Position numbers and translations under genes: made by a program
Part shown: positions 49,417 through 61,928 of the stretch, piece after piece
Layout: every line of letters starts with the position of its first letter
Numbering within the stretch: the stretch's first letter is position 1
The notes under the pieces: model-generated
Told to the model about the DNA's origin: nothing
The model's database searches: none
Seen by the model: the letters and a program-made list of their open reading frames with translations, nothing else
Assembly (NCBI RefSeq): GCF_047495875.1
Contig: NC_092463.1
Location: 36,707,724 to 36,771,723 of the forward strand
DNA length: 64,000 nt
Origin: Pithys albifrons albifrons
Lineage: Eukaryota > Chordata > Aves > Passeriformes > Thamnophilidae
Reading direction: 5' to 3'

Positions 49417-52400
49417 TCTTACTCCAAAAACTGTCCAGTGGATCTGAAGGCTACTTAAGAAATTTCAGCATGAGCAGTTTTAAAAACTTCAAGAGTTAAA
49501 TAGGGTTTTGGTATTTTGAGAGGCCTGAAATATGGCAAACAACTCCTCTGGGTTTTACATAAAAAAATCACAAATGCTATAGTTTTTCTGAAAGAATGAA
49601 TATGTACAAGGGATACCTTGAGACTTGGGTGATGGATATGACTTTACCCGTCAACAGGGACACATAGGGTTCCTAGAAAGGGCAATACAGAGAAAAATAC
49701 TAACTTTTGTTCTGAATTTCTCCTTGGAGCAGCCTCTGTCTCTCCAGTGACAAGAGAATGAGCTGGCAAATTAACCAAAGTCATTGAAAATGCATTCCTC
49801 TGTGTTCTGAACATGAAAAATTGCACAGGCATTCCTTCAGCATTACCATAAGGATGCTCATTTTGATATCTTGACCATGTTTCACTTGTGATAATGGTAT
49901 CATTGCTTCACCTCCTGTTTTAATTGGGTAAATTAACTTCCTTTCCAGGAGGGATATTGAATTATGTAACTGCCTAGCACAGGCAGAGTTACAGGATCTG
50001 TCATGGAAAAGGGAAACTGCAGCTTATTTTGCTGCTGTACTGACAGCTGTACACATCTATTGGTGAGGGGCTGGTCTTCTATTTGCCTGGTAATAGCAGG
50101 CATGTTTGGGAGAGGAGGCTTGGAGAAGTGGGAGAAGAAAAAGGGGGGAGGTGTGTTGCAACTCAGTAATTAAGAAGAGATGTACGTGACTCAGCCTCTT
50201 CTAACAGAGCTGGAGAAGCAGGAGGAAGCCAGTACTTTAATCCTTCTCATTGCTTCTGTGGCCACCCTCATTCTCAGAGGTTTAAATTAAAGGATCAAAT
50301 GTGCAATCTGGGAATTTTTCCAGATATACTTTTGAAGCAGTGTTTGACTGTTACAAACTGATTGTGCTAAGCAAAGTGCAAACCCTCTGTCCTTGCACTA
50401 GAGAATTAACCCTTCTGGCTGGACTTATCCCCAGTCATGGATTTTCCACTAGAGAACCCATGTAATTCTGAATTGCATCCCAGGTGTCCTCCCCAGCTTC
50501 CTGCTGTTCACCTTGGTGCTTGTCTGCTGTCTTGTGCAAAGAGTTGGGAGTAGATAAATAAAAATCCCTTGCTAGGCAGTTAGTTATTGCTGACTTTCTA
50601 AAGCAGCCAGTGTTGAGATGTACCAACTTGCCTGGCTTGTCTTTTCTCATCTCTGCAGATAGGGCAGGCTGGCTGGGCTGAAGACCTTTTGTTGGAAAAG
50701 GCAGAATCTCCTGCCTGAAACATAAAGCTGAGGCCTTGGATACCATTAAGGAAGTTTTATAAATAAGGAAGTTTTAAATCTACAGGTGGGCCTGACTTCA
50801 GTTGCATATTTATTTCATACAATTCTGTGGCACTTTTAAGTGAGTTAGAGTGTTCTGCAAATCTGATGTGAAGCAGCTGCGTAACAGCACTCTGTGTAGT
50901 ACCATCCTGGAAGTAAATAATTTTGGTAAGTTATGTGATACCTACATAACCCCCTCCTCTCCACAGTCTATCTCAAATACACATTGCTGTAATGTTTTTG
51001 GAACATCTGCGTTTGTGGATATAACTTACCTAGATATACACAACATAATTTTTGTTCTGTGGGGATTTCTAGCGATTTGCTGACAGACATGGAACACTCA
51101 GCACAGCACAGTGCTTTTTGTTTACTGGCCTCTCCAACCCTGTCACTGTGCTTGAAGAGGATACTAGCAATATGCAGTTCTTGTAGCATCACTCCAGACA
51201 GTGCTAGACATAGAATGGCACTCGAATACAAACTTGAATTGTTTCTTTGATCTCCATAGACTTCCCACAGGCTGATGTTGTGGATTTTTTTAAGGTCATC
51301 AAGTGTTTGTCATAAAGAAAATGCTGGGTTTTGTGCCCATGGTTGGCTGGCTATAAAACATACCAGTCATTGAGATAATGGGAAAAAATCACTTAGTTTA
51401 GATCAGATACTCTATGAGCCTGGGGAAAAATAAATGAGGGAAAATTGTATCTTCTGGGTATGAGAATGGGCAGTAGCAACCGACCTGCTGTCCAAATAGT
51501 TCTGGAGTCTTAATCACTCTGCTGAAATGAACCATGATTTCACTAAATCATGATGCAAATGTCCCTTTAGCTTTAAAGCTTAGGTGGCCTTAAGAGAATA
51601 AACATGTTTGGCAACACGGTCCAATTATCGTACACAGATTTACAGCCATGCAGCTTCAGTTGAATTCTACCACTGAAAGAGGATGAAATCCAGGGTATTC
51701 GTGTGTTCCCAAATGTTGCTATTATAACTCTTATTCCCAGCTGTTATCAATGCTAGTGAAAGCCTTTTTGTTCAACCTACCCAACAGCCTTTAAGCCAGG
51801 GATGAGACTTTAGCTGTTTCATTCATTCACAAAGCACAGGGATTGTGTCTAACTGCTAGTTTGAAGAAAGACAAAGTAGTTCTGTTAAGACAGCAAGTGA
51901 TGATGCCACTGAAGTACCTCTTGTCCAAGTGAAATGTCATTTACTGATTGTGCTGGCAATCCTGGGATTTCTAAACAAGAAGTCTATTGCAGAGAATCCA
52001 TAGATATTCGTAAAGCGCTTTGGGATTCCTGGAGGAAGGATGCATTATAAATACATGTATAATTACTAGCAAAGTTTATTTATGTGCTCTGAAAACATTG
52101 TTTGTCAGAACTAGATTGCTGCAAGGCTGAGTTCACTGTTCTGCCCAGAGTCATGATGGCTCTGGGCACTGTCATGCTGCACTTAGCCCCAGGTGGGTTG
52201 GCGCTGCTTGGGGTCCTGCTCGCCAGCTCCATTTAATCACCAAGTGTACGATCACTGCTGAACTTGCCAAGAACATGCTTGTGCAGTGGAAGTGCCTTGC
52301 ATAAGGTATGATGGTCTTCTAAAGTTATTTGAATGCCTAAATATTTCCACCTCTTTGTATAGAGAAGCCTAGAATAATAAAGCTTAAAGGACAAATTTGT

Positions 52401-52692
52401 GGTTTTATTCAGGCTTTGGGAGAAGTGGATTCAAGGTTTAGATCCACATTTCTAGGGGATGGAGTATTCTTTCCTTTTTTTTTTCTTGTCTCCTTCATAG
52501 AAGGTTTGCAGAATCAAATGTGGAGCCACTGTCAGGCAGCTTCTAATGCTGCACTGCAGGTAGAAGACTCCAGCAGAAATTGTGGTTTCTTCTAAATAGA
52601 TTAAAAAAAAAATTACTTAGAACATTATCTTTGGCTGCAATAAAAGAAATTGCTCTTCTCAAATGCATTCCTAACAAAAGGCTTAGGTTAAG
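49417..52692. other. Non-coding unique sequence
   Basis: No gene recognised. A purine-rich tract with a G6 run lies at about 50109-50152. Frames such as 50435-50746 (minus) have no domain features. Confidence 0.55.
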
Positions 52693-52697
52693 TTAGG
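52693..52697. repeat. Target-site duplication TTAGG (left copy)
   Basis: Five bases directly before the TG of the LTR, identical to 53288-53292. Confidence 0.92.
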
Positions 52698-53287
52698 TGT
52701 TATAGTTTGAGCTGGCAAAATGCCAACTGCCTGGTACCCAGTCAAAAAGTCCACTCCCAGAGCAGGAGAGTGAGGGAAAACAGCAGAAACGAGGCTTTAA
52801 ACACAGTGAGGTTTTTATATTTATACAGAGAAGAGGAGAGCTTAACACAGAATATGAAATAGCACATAGTGACAGGAAACAACAACAGGCTCACCGAGGT
52901 CGCCCCAGCTAACAGGTGAAACTCCAAACCAACCAAACCCCCTCCCCAAAGGAAACCTCCCAGCAAGAGGGAAAGAGGAATTAACAGGAATGTGCTCACG
53001 TCCCCGGCTAAACAGACGTGCCGACCGGCAGGAGGGCCTGATATCAGCAGTCAGGGAGCGGGAACCGTCCTGGTCAGAAGCATGGACCGAAGAGAGCAGA
53101 GACTCCCCCCACCTTGCTTGTTATACTCCCCGACACTTTCTGATAATGTCAGATGATATGAAATACCTCTATGGCTGCTTAAGTCAGATGATACCTGTCC
53201 CCTCTAATCTGTGTCACAACCTTTGAGGCCTGCTAAAAACTGAGGCCTAAATGGGGACCTATGCTGACTAAAGCTAAAACTACTACA
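52698..53287 (-). mobile_element. Solo LTR of an avian ERVL-type endogenous retrovirus (590 bp)
   Basis: The segment begins TGTTATAGTTTGAGCTGGCA and ends AACTACTACA, with exact TTAGG copies on both sides. The start phrase and the internal TTTAAAC...TTTTTATATTTATACAGAG and GAGGCC words match a bird ERVL LTR family. In that family the promoter reads on the opposite strand, and here the minus strand has GAGTATAACAAGC (53116-53128) as a TATA-like box and TATAAATATAAA near 52813-52825 as a possible poly(A)-region signal. I therefore place it on the minus strand; this is the less certain part. No interior or second LTR exists, so it is a solo LTR. It keeps about 12 CpGs, mostly within 52894-53132, unlike its surroundings, which suggests a relatively young insertion. 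Confidence 0.9.
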
Positions 53288-53292
53288 TTAGG
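53288..53292. repeat. Target-site duplication TTAGG (right copy)
   Basis: Exact repeat of 52693-52697, directly after the terminal CA of the LTR. Confidence 0.92.
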
Positions 53293-55953
53293 TTATTGAA
53301 ATAAACTTTTATAAGAAGCACATGAACAGAACCCCAACTTAAGGTCTATGGTTCTGGTATTTGAGAAGATGCATAAGCAAGATATCAGAAAGACCAGCCA
53401 AAGTATTTTAAAGTATGCATTTTAAAGTAATTCCCAAGTAACCAAATAGCATCTTTTTCTTCAATAAGTACATGCAACTGACTAATTTAATCTGTCTTTA
53501 GTGGGCTTCAAGGGGATTTCTCTTTTGTTTTTAACACTAAAATGCTTAGGTAATTTTAAAGTTGGGGAGGAGGGATTCCTTTATTTTCTTCTTATCATCT
53601 TCAGAAATATTTTTTCTGGCTGCAGAAGTTCTCTTTCAGTGCATCCTAAGCAGCTTTTTGGTAGTTGAGAATAACCAATCAGCTATTTTTTGTAATGTGT
53701 TTTCTCTTTGTGTTCAGCCAGCCTGCAATTTGCAGCCCTGAGAACAGCAAATACTTATCATGTTAATTCATTTCTCTTGTCTATGCGGTTTGAGTGGCAT
53801 CAAATCATTTCTTTTCCTATTTCACTACTTCCAGTGTAACATGGAGTTGAGCTAGGATTTCTTTTCTTGGGAGGAGTAGCTGTGTGATGGGTCAGGATAG
53901 TACTTAAAAGCAAGGGAAAGGATGGTTTGTGAGTCTCAGATAGTGACAATATTTTTTTTATAAACAGCAATGATAAAGTTGATTTATTTGTAAAAAAGGA
54001 CCTGGAATGTATTTTTCAAGTTAATTTCACAAGTAAATACAAGTGTGCCAAACACAGAGCTGTAATTCCCAAATCCTTGGGGGAAGAGATCTTCTTGTGA
54101 TGTCAAAGAAAAGTATCAAGGCAAAATACATGTGATATTGTTTGCACATCCCTTCTATGAGGATTTCTAGAAAGGCCTAATGTTTGCATTTTGTAGCATA
54201 TTCCAGGCTGAGATTTCTAAAGGCAACTGCCCTAACTTGTATGCCTACACAAAAAGTATCGACTGTAGTATAGATGTCCACATGTCCTATAGGCAGTGGC
54301 CTAGGTCAGGAGTTAATAAAACTTACTGTACTGTCCCGTACACATACAAGCATCCTGGACCAGGACTCTTCAATTATTTTGCTGCCCTTCTGCATACTGT
54401 TCTCTTTCTCTCAGATCTCAGGTTGTGATTAGCTTTAAACTGACACTGTGGTTTTTTCCCTGATGAAGATTTTCCATCGTAAAACCTATATTGCTTTCAG
54501 ATCCTTTATCTAATTGTCAATTTTAATGATGAATTTTGTATGCCCAAAGGGTAAAAGTAGTAGCTTTATAACATTGGCTGGCATTCTTCTAAATTAAGTC
54601 TCATATCTGTAGCAGAAAAGAAACTTTTGAGTCTTATTTTCCAACTTCTGGTTCTTGTACTTAAGACTGGGTACAGTCATATTCTGCTGAGCAATTCACC
54701 CATTCTATGATTTACAGAGGTAACATAAAATGTAAGAAAATAAGAAAAACTAAATTAGAAAATACATCTCTTAATATAGTATCTTAGCCATTGTTATGGA
54801 ACCATAACTACAAGGCAAATCAAATTAACATTTTAACTTCTTAAAATGAGTGCATCTCTTAAAAGCATAGAAAAGGAGAACAAGTTCAGCCTGCCCTGAA
54901 GACTCAGAAAAAGTACTGGAAGGCTTCTGCAATCCTACATCAGATCTCAGCCAGGACCACACACACTGGCATAAGGTGCTCACCCTTGATGAGGTCACTG
55001 AGCAGGGCGAGCCAGGATGGAGCAGCTGTCCAGAAAAGGTCTGACTGGTGACTGTGCTGTGCACCTCAGCACCTGGGGCAGGAGATGCTGCCTCGGAGAA
55101 AATTATCTCTTTTCCCTTAGTATGATTATTTCTCTGCCTCACTGGAGCTGTGATAGCCCCATCCATGGCAGTGATTTGAAGTCACACCCCAGCTGAAGGC
55201 CAGGTTTTCTGGAGAATAACAGCATAGGATAAAAACTAGGAAAAGGGCTTGAACCTGTACCTTTCACTCATTTAAAGCTGCTGTAATTTCTCTTTGACAG
55301 CTGGTCACAGTTGTATCAAACATGTTTCATAGCTCTCAGTTCCTGATTTATCAGGACAATGGATTTGAAATTAGCTCTTGGGCTTATGATTGAGTAAAAA
55401 TTGTTGACCTAATGCACAGAGGCTTCACCTCTTTAGAATCTCGACCATAGACCTTTGTCCGTATCTTTCATTGCCATTCTAAGGTTTTATTATTACCTAT
55501 CCAATGGCCAGGGGTAAAGCTATATTCTGGATTATTATGTCATATTAACAGAATAATGGGGTTAAAGTGAGAGCTGTTCAGTTAAAATTCTAAGAGTCTT
55601 GAAAGAGAGATCTATTAATGCACAAAGAATAGAAATATATGTACATTACTGTCTATTTTTTATTTTAAAACGTGAGTAATAGCAGCAGGCAATATATCAG
55701 CAGAAGTTGTCATCTGTCACCATTTGTTTGACAATTTACTAATTGCTCTATTTCAAGCAGTTTTTTTCAAAGTAGATAACACAAATAACTGAATTTTGCC
55801 CCTTATTTGGAGGCTATTTCTCTCATCTCAAGTAATTCCAGGAACACCAAATATTGAATAGTTGAGAGAATAAGACAGCTTTATTTTGTGCAAAAGCTTT
55901 CATGCAGACTATATTCCCAAATGCCTCATGGTTTTGGAATATGGTCTGTTTGG
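53293..55953. other. Non-coding unique sequence
   Basis: No gene recognised. A GC-richer patch at 54840-55190 has an open minus frame (54825-55166) without recognisable domains. TTTTAAAGTA words repeat three times near 53405-53435. Confidence 0.55.
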
Positions 55954-56007
55954 AAAAAAAAACAAAAAACCAAACAAACCAAACCAACAAACAAAAACAA
56001 ACAAAAA
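55954..56007. repeat. (CAAA)n / A-rich simple repeat
   Basis: A9 run followed by CAAA, CCAAA and CAAAAA words. It could be the A-rich tail of a retroposed copy on the plus strand, but no body is recognisable upstream. Confidence 0.85.
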
Positions 56008-57293
56008 GAGGTGAACCCAATTTGAAAGACCTGGGTTTTGCTTTATGTATCTGTAATTTTGAAGGCACTGGTTCATGACAACAGTTTAGGAGTATATTTG
56101 GGTAAAAGGGACAAACCAGCCCTACATGCAGTGGCATCGCTTTCTCAGTGATAAAGAAAGGAATTCAGTTTCAAGCAAGGGGAGACAATATGCTTCCAGA
56201 TTTTTAAAAGCAAGTGATTTGCTGAAACATAAGTAGAGAACTGTTCCAGATGGCAGGATTTGCAGAGAAAAATGTTCCTGTATTTAACAGCAACAAGATT
56301 AACTGTATGGGCCAACAAGAACCAAATGTTAAAATGGAGAGCAGAGAGTCTGGAGATGCCAAAAGTACGAACGGTCATGAGCTCCAGCTTGAAATCACTG
56401 TGTGACTTGGTAGTTGTTTGGAGTTGTACAACATGGTCATGCTTTTGTGCAAAAGGAAGAATGAAAGAAACGGCTGTTTATGCGTGCAACAAGCTGAAAT
56501 CTGAAAGGGGAGCTGTAGTCAAGAGAGAAAAGGAAGGTGATGGTAAAGGTGAAGTCCAAGACCTTAGGAGGTGCTGATACATAAGTAGTTGCAAACATAA
56601 GTGAAGGAAAAAATAATGACCTTTTGTGTTTGTCAAGACCTCTAGGAGTTTTTCAGTTTACCTTTCAATTAATCTATATTTCTTTGTCTTCAAAAGTCAT
56701 AAGGGAAGCTAAAAGTGGTCATGCACATCATTTGAAAGCATATAATGTCTTCCAGTGGAGTTGCCCTGCTGACCACTGAATGGAGCAGTGGTCCCAGCCC
56801 TTTCCCTCCTTGTTGACATGGCTGTTTGCTTATCTTAGCCAGAAGATTTGGGGTTTTGAAAGAAAAAGGTATGTACAACGTAACCAACTGCCATACCAAT
56901 CTAAAAGAAGTTGTCATCTAACATCAAAATATTTGCGTAGGAGTTTAAGAGCCAAGGCAAAAGCTGCATTCCTGCCTTTGGCTTAGGCTGGGTCAGGGAA
57001 ATGAAGGTCAGTGAATTCCCCATTCATTCTCCTACATTTATGTGTGCACATTAGCAGAAGCACTGAAACAAAGTTACACATGAGAAAGGGCTGAATGGGA
57101 AAGTTACCATGCTAATACCATCAAATATAAAATGTGCCAACAAAAATGTTGTGCTGTGGTGGTATTTGCACTATCTCTGATTTTTCCGTCTGTTCATCTA
57201 TGTTTGGATCTACCTCAATTGCTTCTGCCCTCAGAACTGTGTCAAATGTCTGAACTGTGCATTCATGTCTAGCCTAGATAAAAGCGTGAAGTC
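56008..57293. other. Non-coding unique sequence
   Basis: No gene recognised. The plus frame 56260-56577 and the minus frame 55823-56137, which crosses the A-rich repeat, have no domains. Confidence 0.55.
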
Positions 57294-57332
57294 ATTATTA
57301 TCTGTGAACTTTAATTATTATCTGTGAACTTT
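57294..57332. repeat. 20-bp tandem duplication
   Basis: Unit ATTATTATCTGTGAACTTTA at 57294-57313 is followed directly by a copy at 57314-57332 that matches in 19 of 19 bases before diverging. It is a young slippage or templated duplication. Confidence 0.92.
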
Positions 57333-59688
57333 CCTGTATACTTGGCCTACTAGGGGGCCAGTGATCTGGCCCATAACTGGCAGCACTGGTCTGTAAATTA
57401 CCATTACACTACTAACAAGAATAATTGCAGGCAGTAAGGCTGGTAATAAACTGCATTTTTATCTTATGCAGTAACAGCAGTGTTTTATCACTCATTTCAT
57501 GAGGAAAAATTAGGAAGTACAGCTCTTGCCAAAGGCACACTAATGCAGTTCACTGTTGACATGTAAGTAGTACATCAGTTTATAATACTGTAGGGAAAGA
57601 GGTAGCTTAAAAGCTGTGAGCAATGTAATGAAAGATTTTAAAAATGAAACCAACAATAAACAGTCTGAAATGTATGGCCTTTGCACTGATGTGGAGAGCA
57701 CGCTTCTTCCTTCTTCACCCCTGCTCTGCTATATGTGAGCTGACTCTGTGTGCTTCAGTTCTTCACTTTTGCAAAGTTTATAATGATTTCTAGAAGACAC
57801 AACAAAGAAAACAAAAAGCCTGAATAGGTCATAGAGATGGCAGGAATTTTCACTACTGGCACTGTGAAGAATCCTGATTGATTTCACACGTCCTGCCCTC
57901 CCAGGAGCGCTTACCCCCTTAAAGAGTAATGGCTGACAAGAACCAACTATAAGTATAAAAAAGAGTTTCACTTGTGCTTTTATCATATGCAGAACAAAAT
58001 AACTTATGATATTCATATGTTTTGCCAAAACATGATCAAATCTCAAAAGGAAATGTTTTAAGTTGTTACCAAGATAACGGCCTATCTGCATAAATTCAGG
58101 CTGGGAAGTTGTTGTTTGTGGCCAAGTTTTGTACCTCTGAAACTGTAGGCTTTATTGATAGTTTGCTTTACACATAATTGCAGTGTCAGTAGTGAGAAAC
58201 AAGATAACAAAGGTGTTTTACCTAAGAGGTTATTAATGAAGTATTACTCTGTGCTTTTGTTTGTTTTCAGCTGTTCTGTAAGAAGTCAGTTCTTGCCCTC
58301 CCAGCCGCTTCTTTAGCTATTACTGGGACAAATGCCCAGTGCTACTGATGTAGCAAGCAACTCCAACAACATATTTATGCCATCTGTTTTCTCATGGAAG
58401 GGCCTTGTGTTATCCCCACCATGACCTGCTGAAGTCAAAAATGCAGTAGGTACCAACATGTGCTCTCCTGGGGGAAGAAAAAGTTGTTGGCTTGAACCAG
58501 AACTTTGTCACTTGTGGATTCCCCTGTATCTGTAGCAGAAGTGCTGTCAGAGGGAACAGTCTCTGAGCTCATTCGTTTCCATGTGTCAACCATTGAAACA
58601 AACCCTTTCTCCTAACCTTACACAGGAAGAGAGGAAACAGATGCCATTCAGGATACATTTTACTCTTGAACAATATGTGCAGGAAGACCAGAAACTAGAT
58701 TAACTAATGCCCTGTGTCTTGTCTTCGAGTGATAGTGATGCCTAACATGACGATACTATTTCAGCAGGTCACAACTGGTGCTAATTTGCTGTTTGAGAGT
58801 GTATATTGGTGCTCAGTTTTGAGCAATGACAGTATTCACTGTTGTAAAAGGCCTTTTTCTGAACTATTGCATCATTTAAATGCTGATATATTTAGTGATG
58901 CACCCAAGCTTAAATCCCAAGTAGGTTTTAGACATTTTTCTAGGAAATTATAAGAGCATTACCTGTTAAAAGTCATTCTGGTTTACTTTTGTCTGAACTG
59001 TGGAGTATGAAATCAGCAACTGTAACTGACCAGTGTTTGGGGTAAAGTTTTACTTTATGTGGTCTGAAATGTAGAACAAGATGGGAATGTCAAGCCCACT
59101 GTTAAAGAGATGGTTGAAGTCTTTGTCCCCAGCAGGAATGTTAATCCCTGTTGCATGATGGAATCATTCATCTTGGCACAGCATCTGTGCTCTAGTATTT
59201 GGTGAAGGAAAAAAACTCAACCCATCAATGATCTACTTTCATTACAACATGTCAATTTAAAACTACCATGTGGAACTAAGCCTGTGTTTAGTGACTGAAC
59301 ATATAGGTACTCCTGATCTACCAGGTTCCCATCTCTCCCTTTCCAGAAAAAAGGTAGATTTCACAGCCAGCACAGGCCAACCTCTTGCTGGAAAAAACTT
59401 GGCTTAAATTTTGTGATGACCATTCAGCCTTTGAAATGTTGACAAACTTTTGTTTCCTTTTAGCTGAGCTAAAAATGGAAAGATATTCTGAGATGACCTG
59501 ATTCTAACTGGAGTGCTGGACTATTTCAGCCATGTGTTCATCATCAGAGTCTGACCTCATTTTAACCTGGCAGAGCTGTTGTAGTGAAAGTACTCTGAAG
59601 AATAAATAAATGAAGAGAAACCCTACTATCATGAAGAAAATCTACACAAATGACTTCTGATGCAGGTTTCATACAAGAAGCTAAAAAC
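57333..59688. other. Non-coding unique sequence
   Basis: No gene recognised on either strand. The frame 57729-58091 (minus) is leucine/phenylalanine-rich with no recognisable family. Confidence 0.55.
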
Positions 59689-59900
59689 TTTTTCTTTGCG
59701 AGGATAGTCAGGAAGGGAGCAGATTTCCAAAAGAGATCAATGCCATGTCCCCATCCTTAGAGGGCTTTGTGTCCCAAAGGGACAAAGTACTACATAACCT
59801 GGTCTCACCTCCCAGCCAAGTCTAGCTTGAGGAGAAGATTGTGCTTGAGGCATCCAGAGGTTCCTTCCAACCTGAATTTTCCTCTAAACCTATGAAATTC
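59689..59900 (+). mobile_element. CR1 LINE 3'-end fragment
   Basis: The plus strand follows the CR1 3' end in order: a TTCTTT...GTCAGG...GGAGCAGATTTCC stretch, then CCCCATCCTTAGAGG, GGGACAAAGTACTACATAAC, CTGGTCTCACCTCCCAGC, and finally CAGAGGTTCCTTCCAACCTG with a decayed CCTATGAAATTCT tail. In intact copies these encode the last ORF2 residues and the short 3' UTR ending in ATTCTATG repeats. The fragment is diverged and carries stops. It is the only plus-strand CR1 piece I can read here. Confidence 0.8.
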
Positions 59901-61505
59901 TTAAAGTAAATTAAAAGAATGCTTGCTTAGGAAGACATATGTAGTGTTCATGAGCTGAAAAAATTCCCTATGACTTGTATTACAGCTCAGACTTCATCTT
60001 CAGTAAAACTATGTACTGGTTGAATTCTACATCAGCTTTGCAAAGCTGCTGGATGCTTTGCATGAATAAGATGTTAATGAAGTTGTTGCCATCCATTTTG
60101 GCCTGACATGGAGGTGAATCCTTACTGCTTTCTGTAATTTCTCACAGAATTTCTCTGCCTTTCTGCAGGCAGATCAGCACATATTTCTGTTTCCCAGTAA
60201 TGATCCTATTGAGAAGCTGTGTGAATCCTTAAGGGACTCTCATTTCAAACACATTCTATTTAGGCTTGTATCAGCAAAATGTTTCTCAGAAGTGCTAACA
60301 AGTTTGCAGTCTGAGGAACAGAGTCCTGGGACCATTGCAAGTCTCTGCTTTCAGCTTTCTCTTCTGACAGGATAAGGTGTAGGACATGACAGAAGTGAAA
60401 CTGCACAAATAACTGAAGAAACCCACTTGCCCGTCAGTAGAACTGAATGATTAATATCCAGAGACCTTTCCATCATAAATATTTCAGAGCAATATTTCAA
60501 CCTCACTGAGATAAAAACATTTGCGCATGTCTGTGTTTCAATATTTATACTCATATATGAATACACATGTAAGTACATACATAAATGCATACATATATGT
60601 GCTCACATAAAGTAAGAGAGGAAGTTTATACTGTCAGAATTTTTTTTATGATAGTTTCAGTGGCTGTGCAGTAGGAAAGGCAGGTCTGCTTTTCATTTCC
60701 TAGAGCAGACTTTTGACCAAGCATGCAGTGAGATTTCCATCCCTTTTTGTTTTGAGCTGCTTCTGGATAGAGCTCCATTTGGGGGATTTCAGCTCCTTCC
60801 TCCAAAGATTGTGGTGATGAATGAAGTCAGAAAACTTCAGTGGGACACAAAAAGTGCCAATGTGACTCAATATATGATTGTTATATACCTAGCCTTGGGA
60901 TCAGAGCTGTGTTTGGGCAACAGATGGTGCCTGGCAGGAATTCTGGAGCACAGGATGTCTTTGCACCTTGCCCAGTGTTGGACATGAGATTGGAATACAT
61001 TTCACACTTCTCCCCCACACTTGGGAAGACTTCCAGGGCTCCCTGTTTATCCCATAGGGACCTTTGCTAGCCCACATGCAATGCGCCAGGTTGTTTATGC
61101 CACTTGAGGAGCAGTGATAATTTGAGGAGCTTCACTGGGAAAATGGGTGTTTCCAGCTCTAGGAGAATGAAGGTTAAACAACAGGAGGGAGTGGGAGACA
61201 CCTATTCCCATTTCCCCAGCCAGCCCCTTCCCCCAGCCAATCACTCCCATCTTCTTCTGTTTCCCAGCTTGAGTATAATACTAACAGGTATTGCTGGAGC
61301 TGTTAAACATCCCTAGAGCGGTGAACATTACCAGAGAGTCCAGGCAGTAGAGTGGTAGGAGCAGGAAGGACCAGTTCAGTGGATGTATTAAACTGAAAAC
61401 CTGGTCTTCTGTTTTCTTTACCAAAGTCTACGAGCTGTCATGAGTGAAGGCAATTGCCATTTGCAAGTCCATGGAATATATAATTAGTCATTTATTGGTT
61501 TGGAG
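59901..61505. other. Non-coding unique sequence
   Basis: No gene recognised. The 60541-60609 stretch is an ATAC/ACAT-rich low-complexity run listed separately. A moderately GC-rich part at 60900-61320 has frames without domains. Confidence 0.55.
60541..60609. repeat. ATAC/ACAT-rich low-complexity repeat
   Basis: Alternating ATAC, ACAT and ATAT tetramers without a clean period; a decayed microsatellite. Confidence 0.7.
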
Positions 61506-61517
61506 AAAAAAAAAAAA
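61506..61517. repeat. Poly(A) tract, 12 nt
   Basis: Uninterrupted A run about 35 bp left of the CR1 fragment. Because that CR1 is on the minus strand and lacks its normal ATTCTATG end, this run is probably unrelated. Confidence 0.7.
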
Positions 61518-61551
61518 GAAGCATAACAATATTTTATAATGTGGAGCTTAA

Positions 61552-61868
61552 AAATCTGTTGACAGTGTATTGGCATCTACCACCTCTCTTGGCAACCTGG
61601 GCCAATGTTTCACCACCCTCAATGCAACAAATGTCTGCCTTATACCTAGTCTAAGTCTACCCTCTTTTAGTTTAAAACCATTGCTCCTTGTCCTGTTGCT
61701 AAAGGCTTTGCTTAGAAGTTTGTCCTCACCTTTCTTATAAGACCATCTTAACTCCTGAAAGGTTGCAGTGAGGTCTCCCTGGAGCCTTCTCTTCCTCAGG
61801 CTGAACAGCCCCACCTCTCTCAGCCTTTCTTCACAGGAGAGGTGCTCCAGCCCTTTGATTGTCTTCAT
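61552..61868 (-). pseudogene. CR1 ORF2 C-terminal remnant, frame still open
   Basis: About 106 codons read without a stop. They contain the typical CR1 tail words EERLREVGLFSLRKRRLQGD, NRTRSNGFKLKEGRLRL and HWPRLPREVVDA, with ATG at the left of the GLEHLS word. This is the region after the reverse transcriptase domain. No complete protein is possible because both the RT domain and the terminal residues are absent. Confidence 0.8.
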
Positions 61869-61928
61869 GGCCCGCCTCTAGCTGCGCTTTAACAGGTCTG
61901 TGTCCTTCCTGCGCTGAGGATCCATCCC
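61552..61928 (-). mobile_element. CR1 LINE fragment, ORF2 C-terminal region
   Basis: The plus strand carries the antisense of CR1 in order: CTACCACCTCTCTTGGCAAC, CACCACCCTCAA, TTTTAGTTTAAAACCATTGC, TCCTTGTCCT, GAGGTCTCCCTGGAGCCTTC, CTCAGGCTGAACAGCC and GAGAGGTGCTCCAGCCCTTT. The right (5') limit is near GAGGATCC at 61925. The left (3') limit lies inside the ORF2 end, so the final residues and the 3' UTR are missing, either deleted or cut off. It is the best preserved CR1 piece in the window. Confidence 0.9.

Noticed and set aside
54692..54716. ATTCTATGATTTAC phrase resembling the CR1 3' end
   Set aside because: The upstream sequence does not follow the CR1 order, so a single short word is not enough.
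54825..55166. 113-codon minus frame in a GC-richer patch
   Set aside because: No domain. GC enrichment lowers stop frequency and explains the length.
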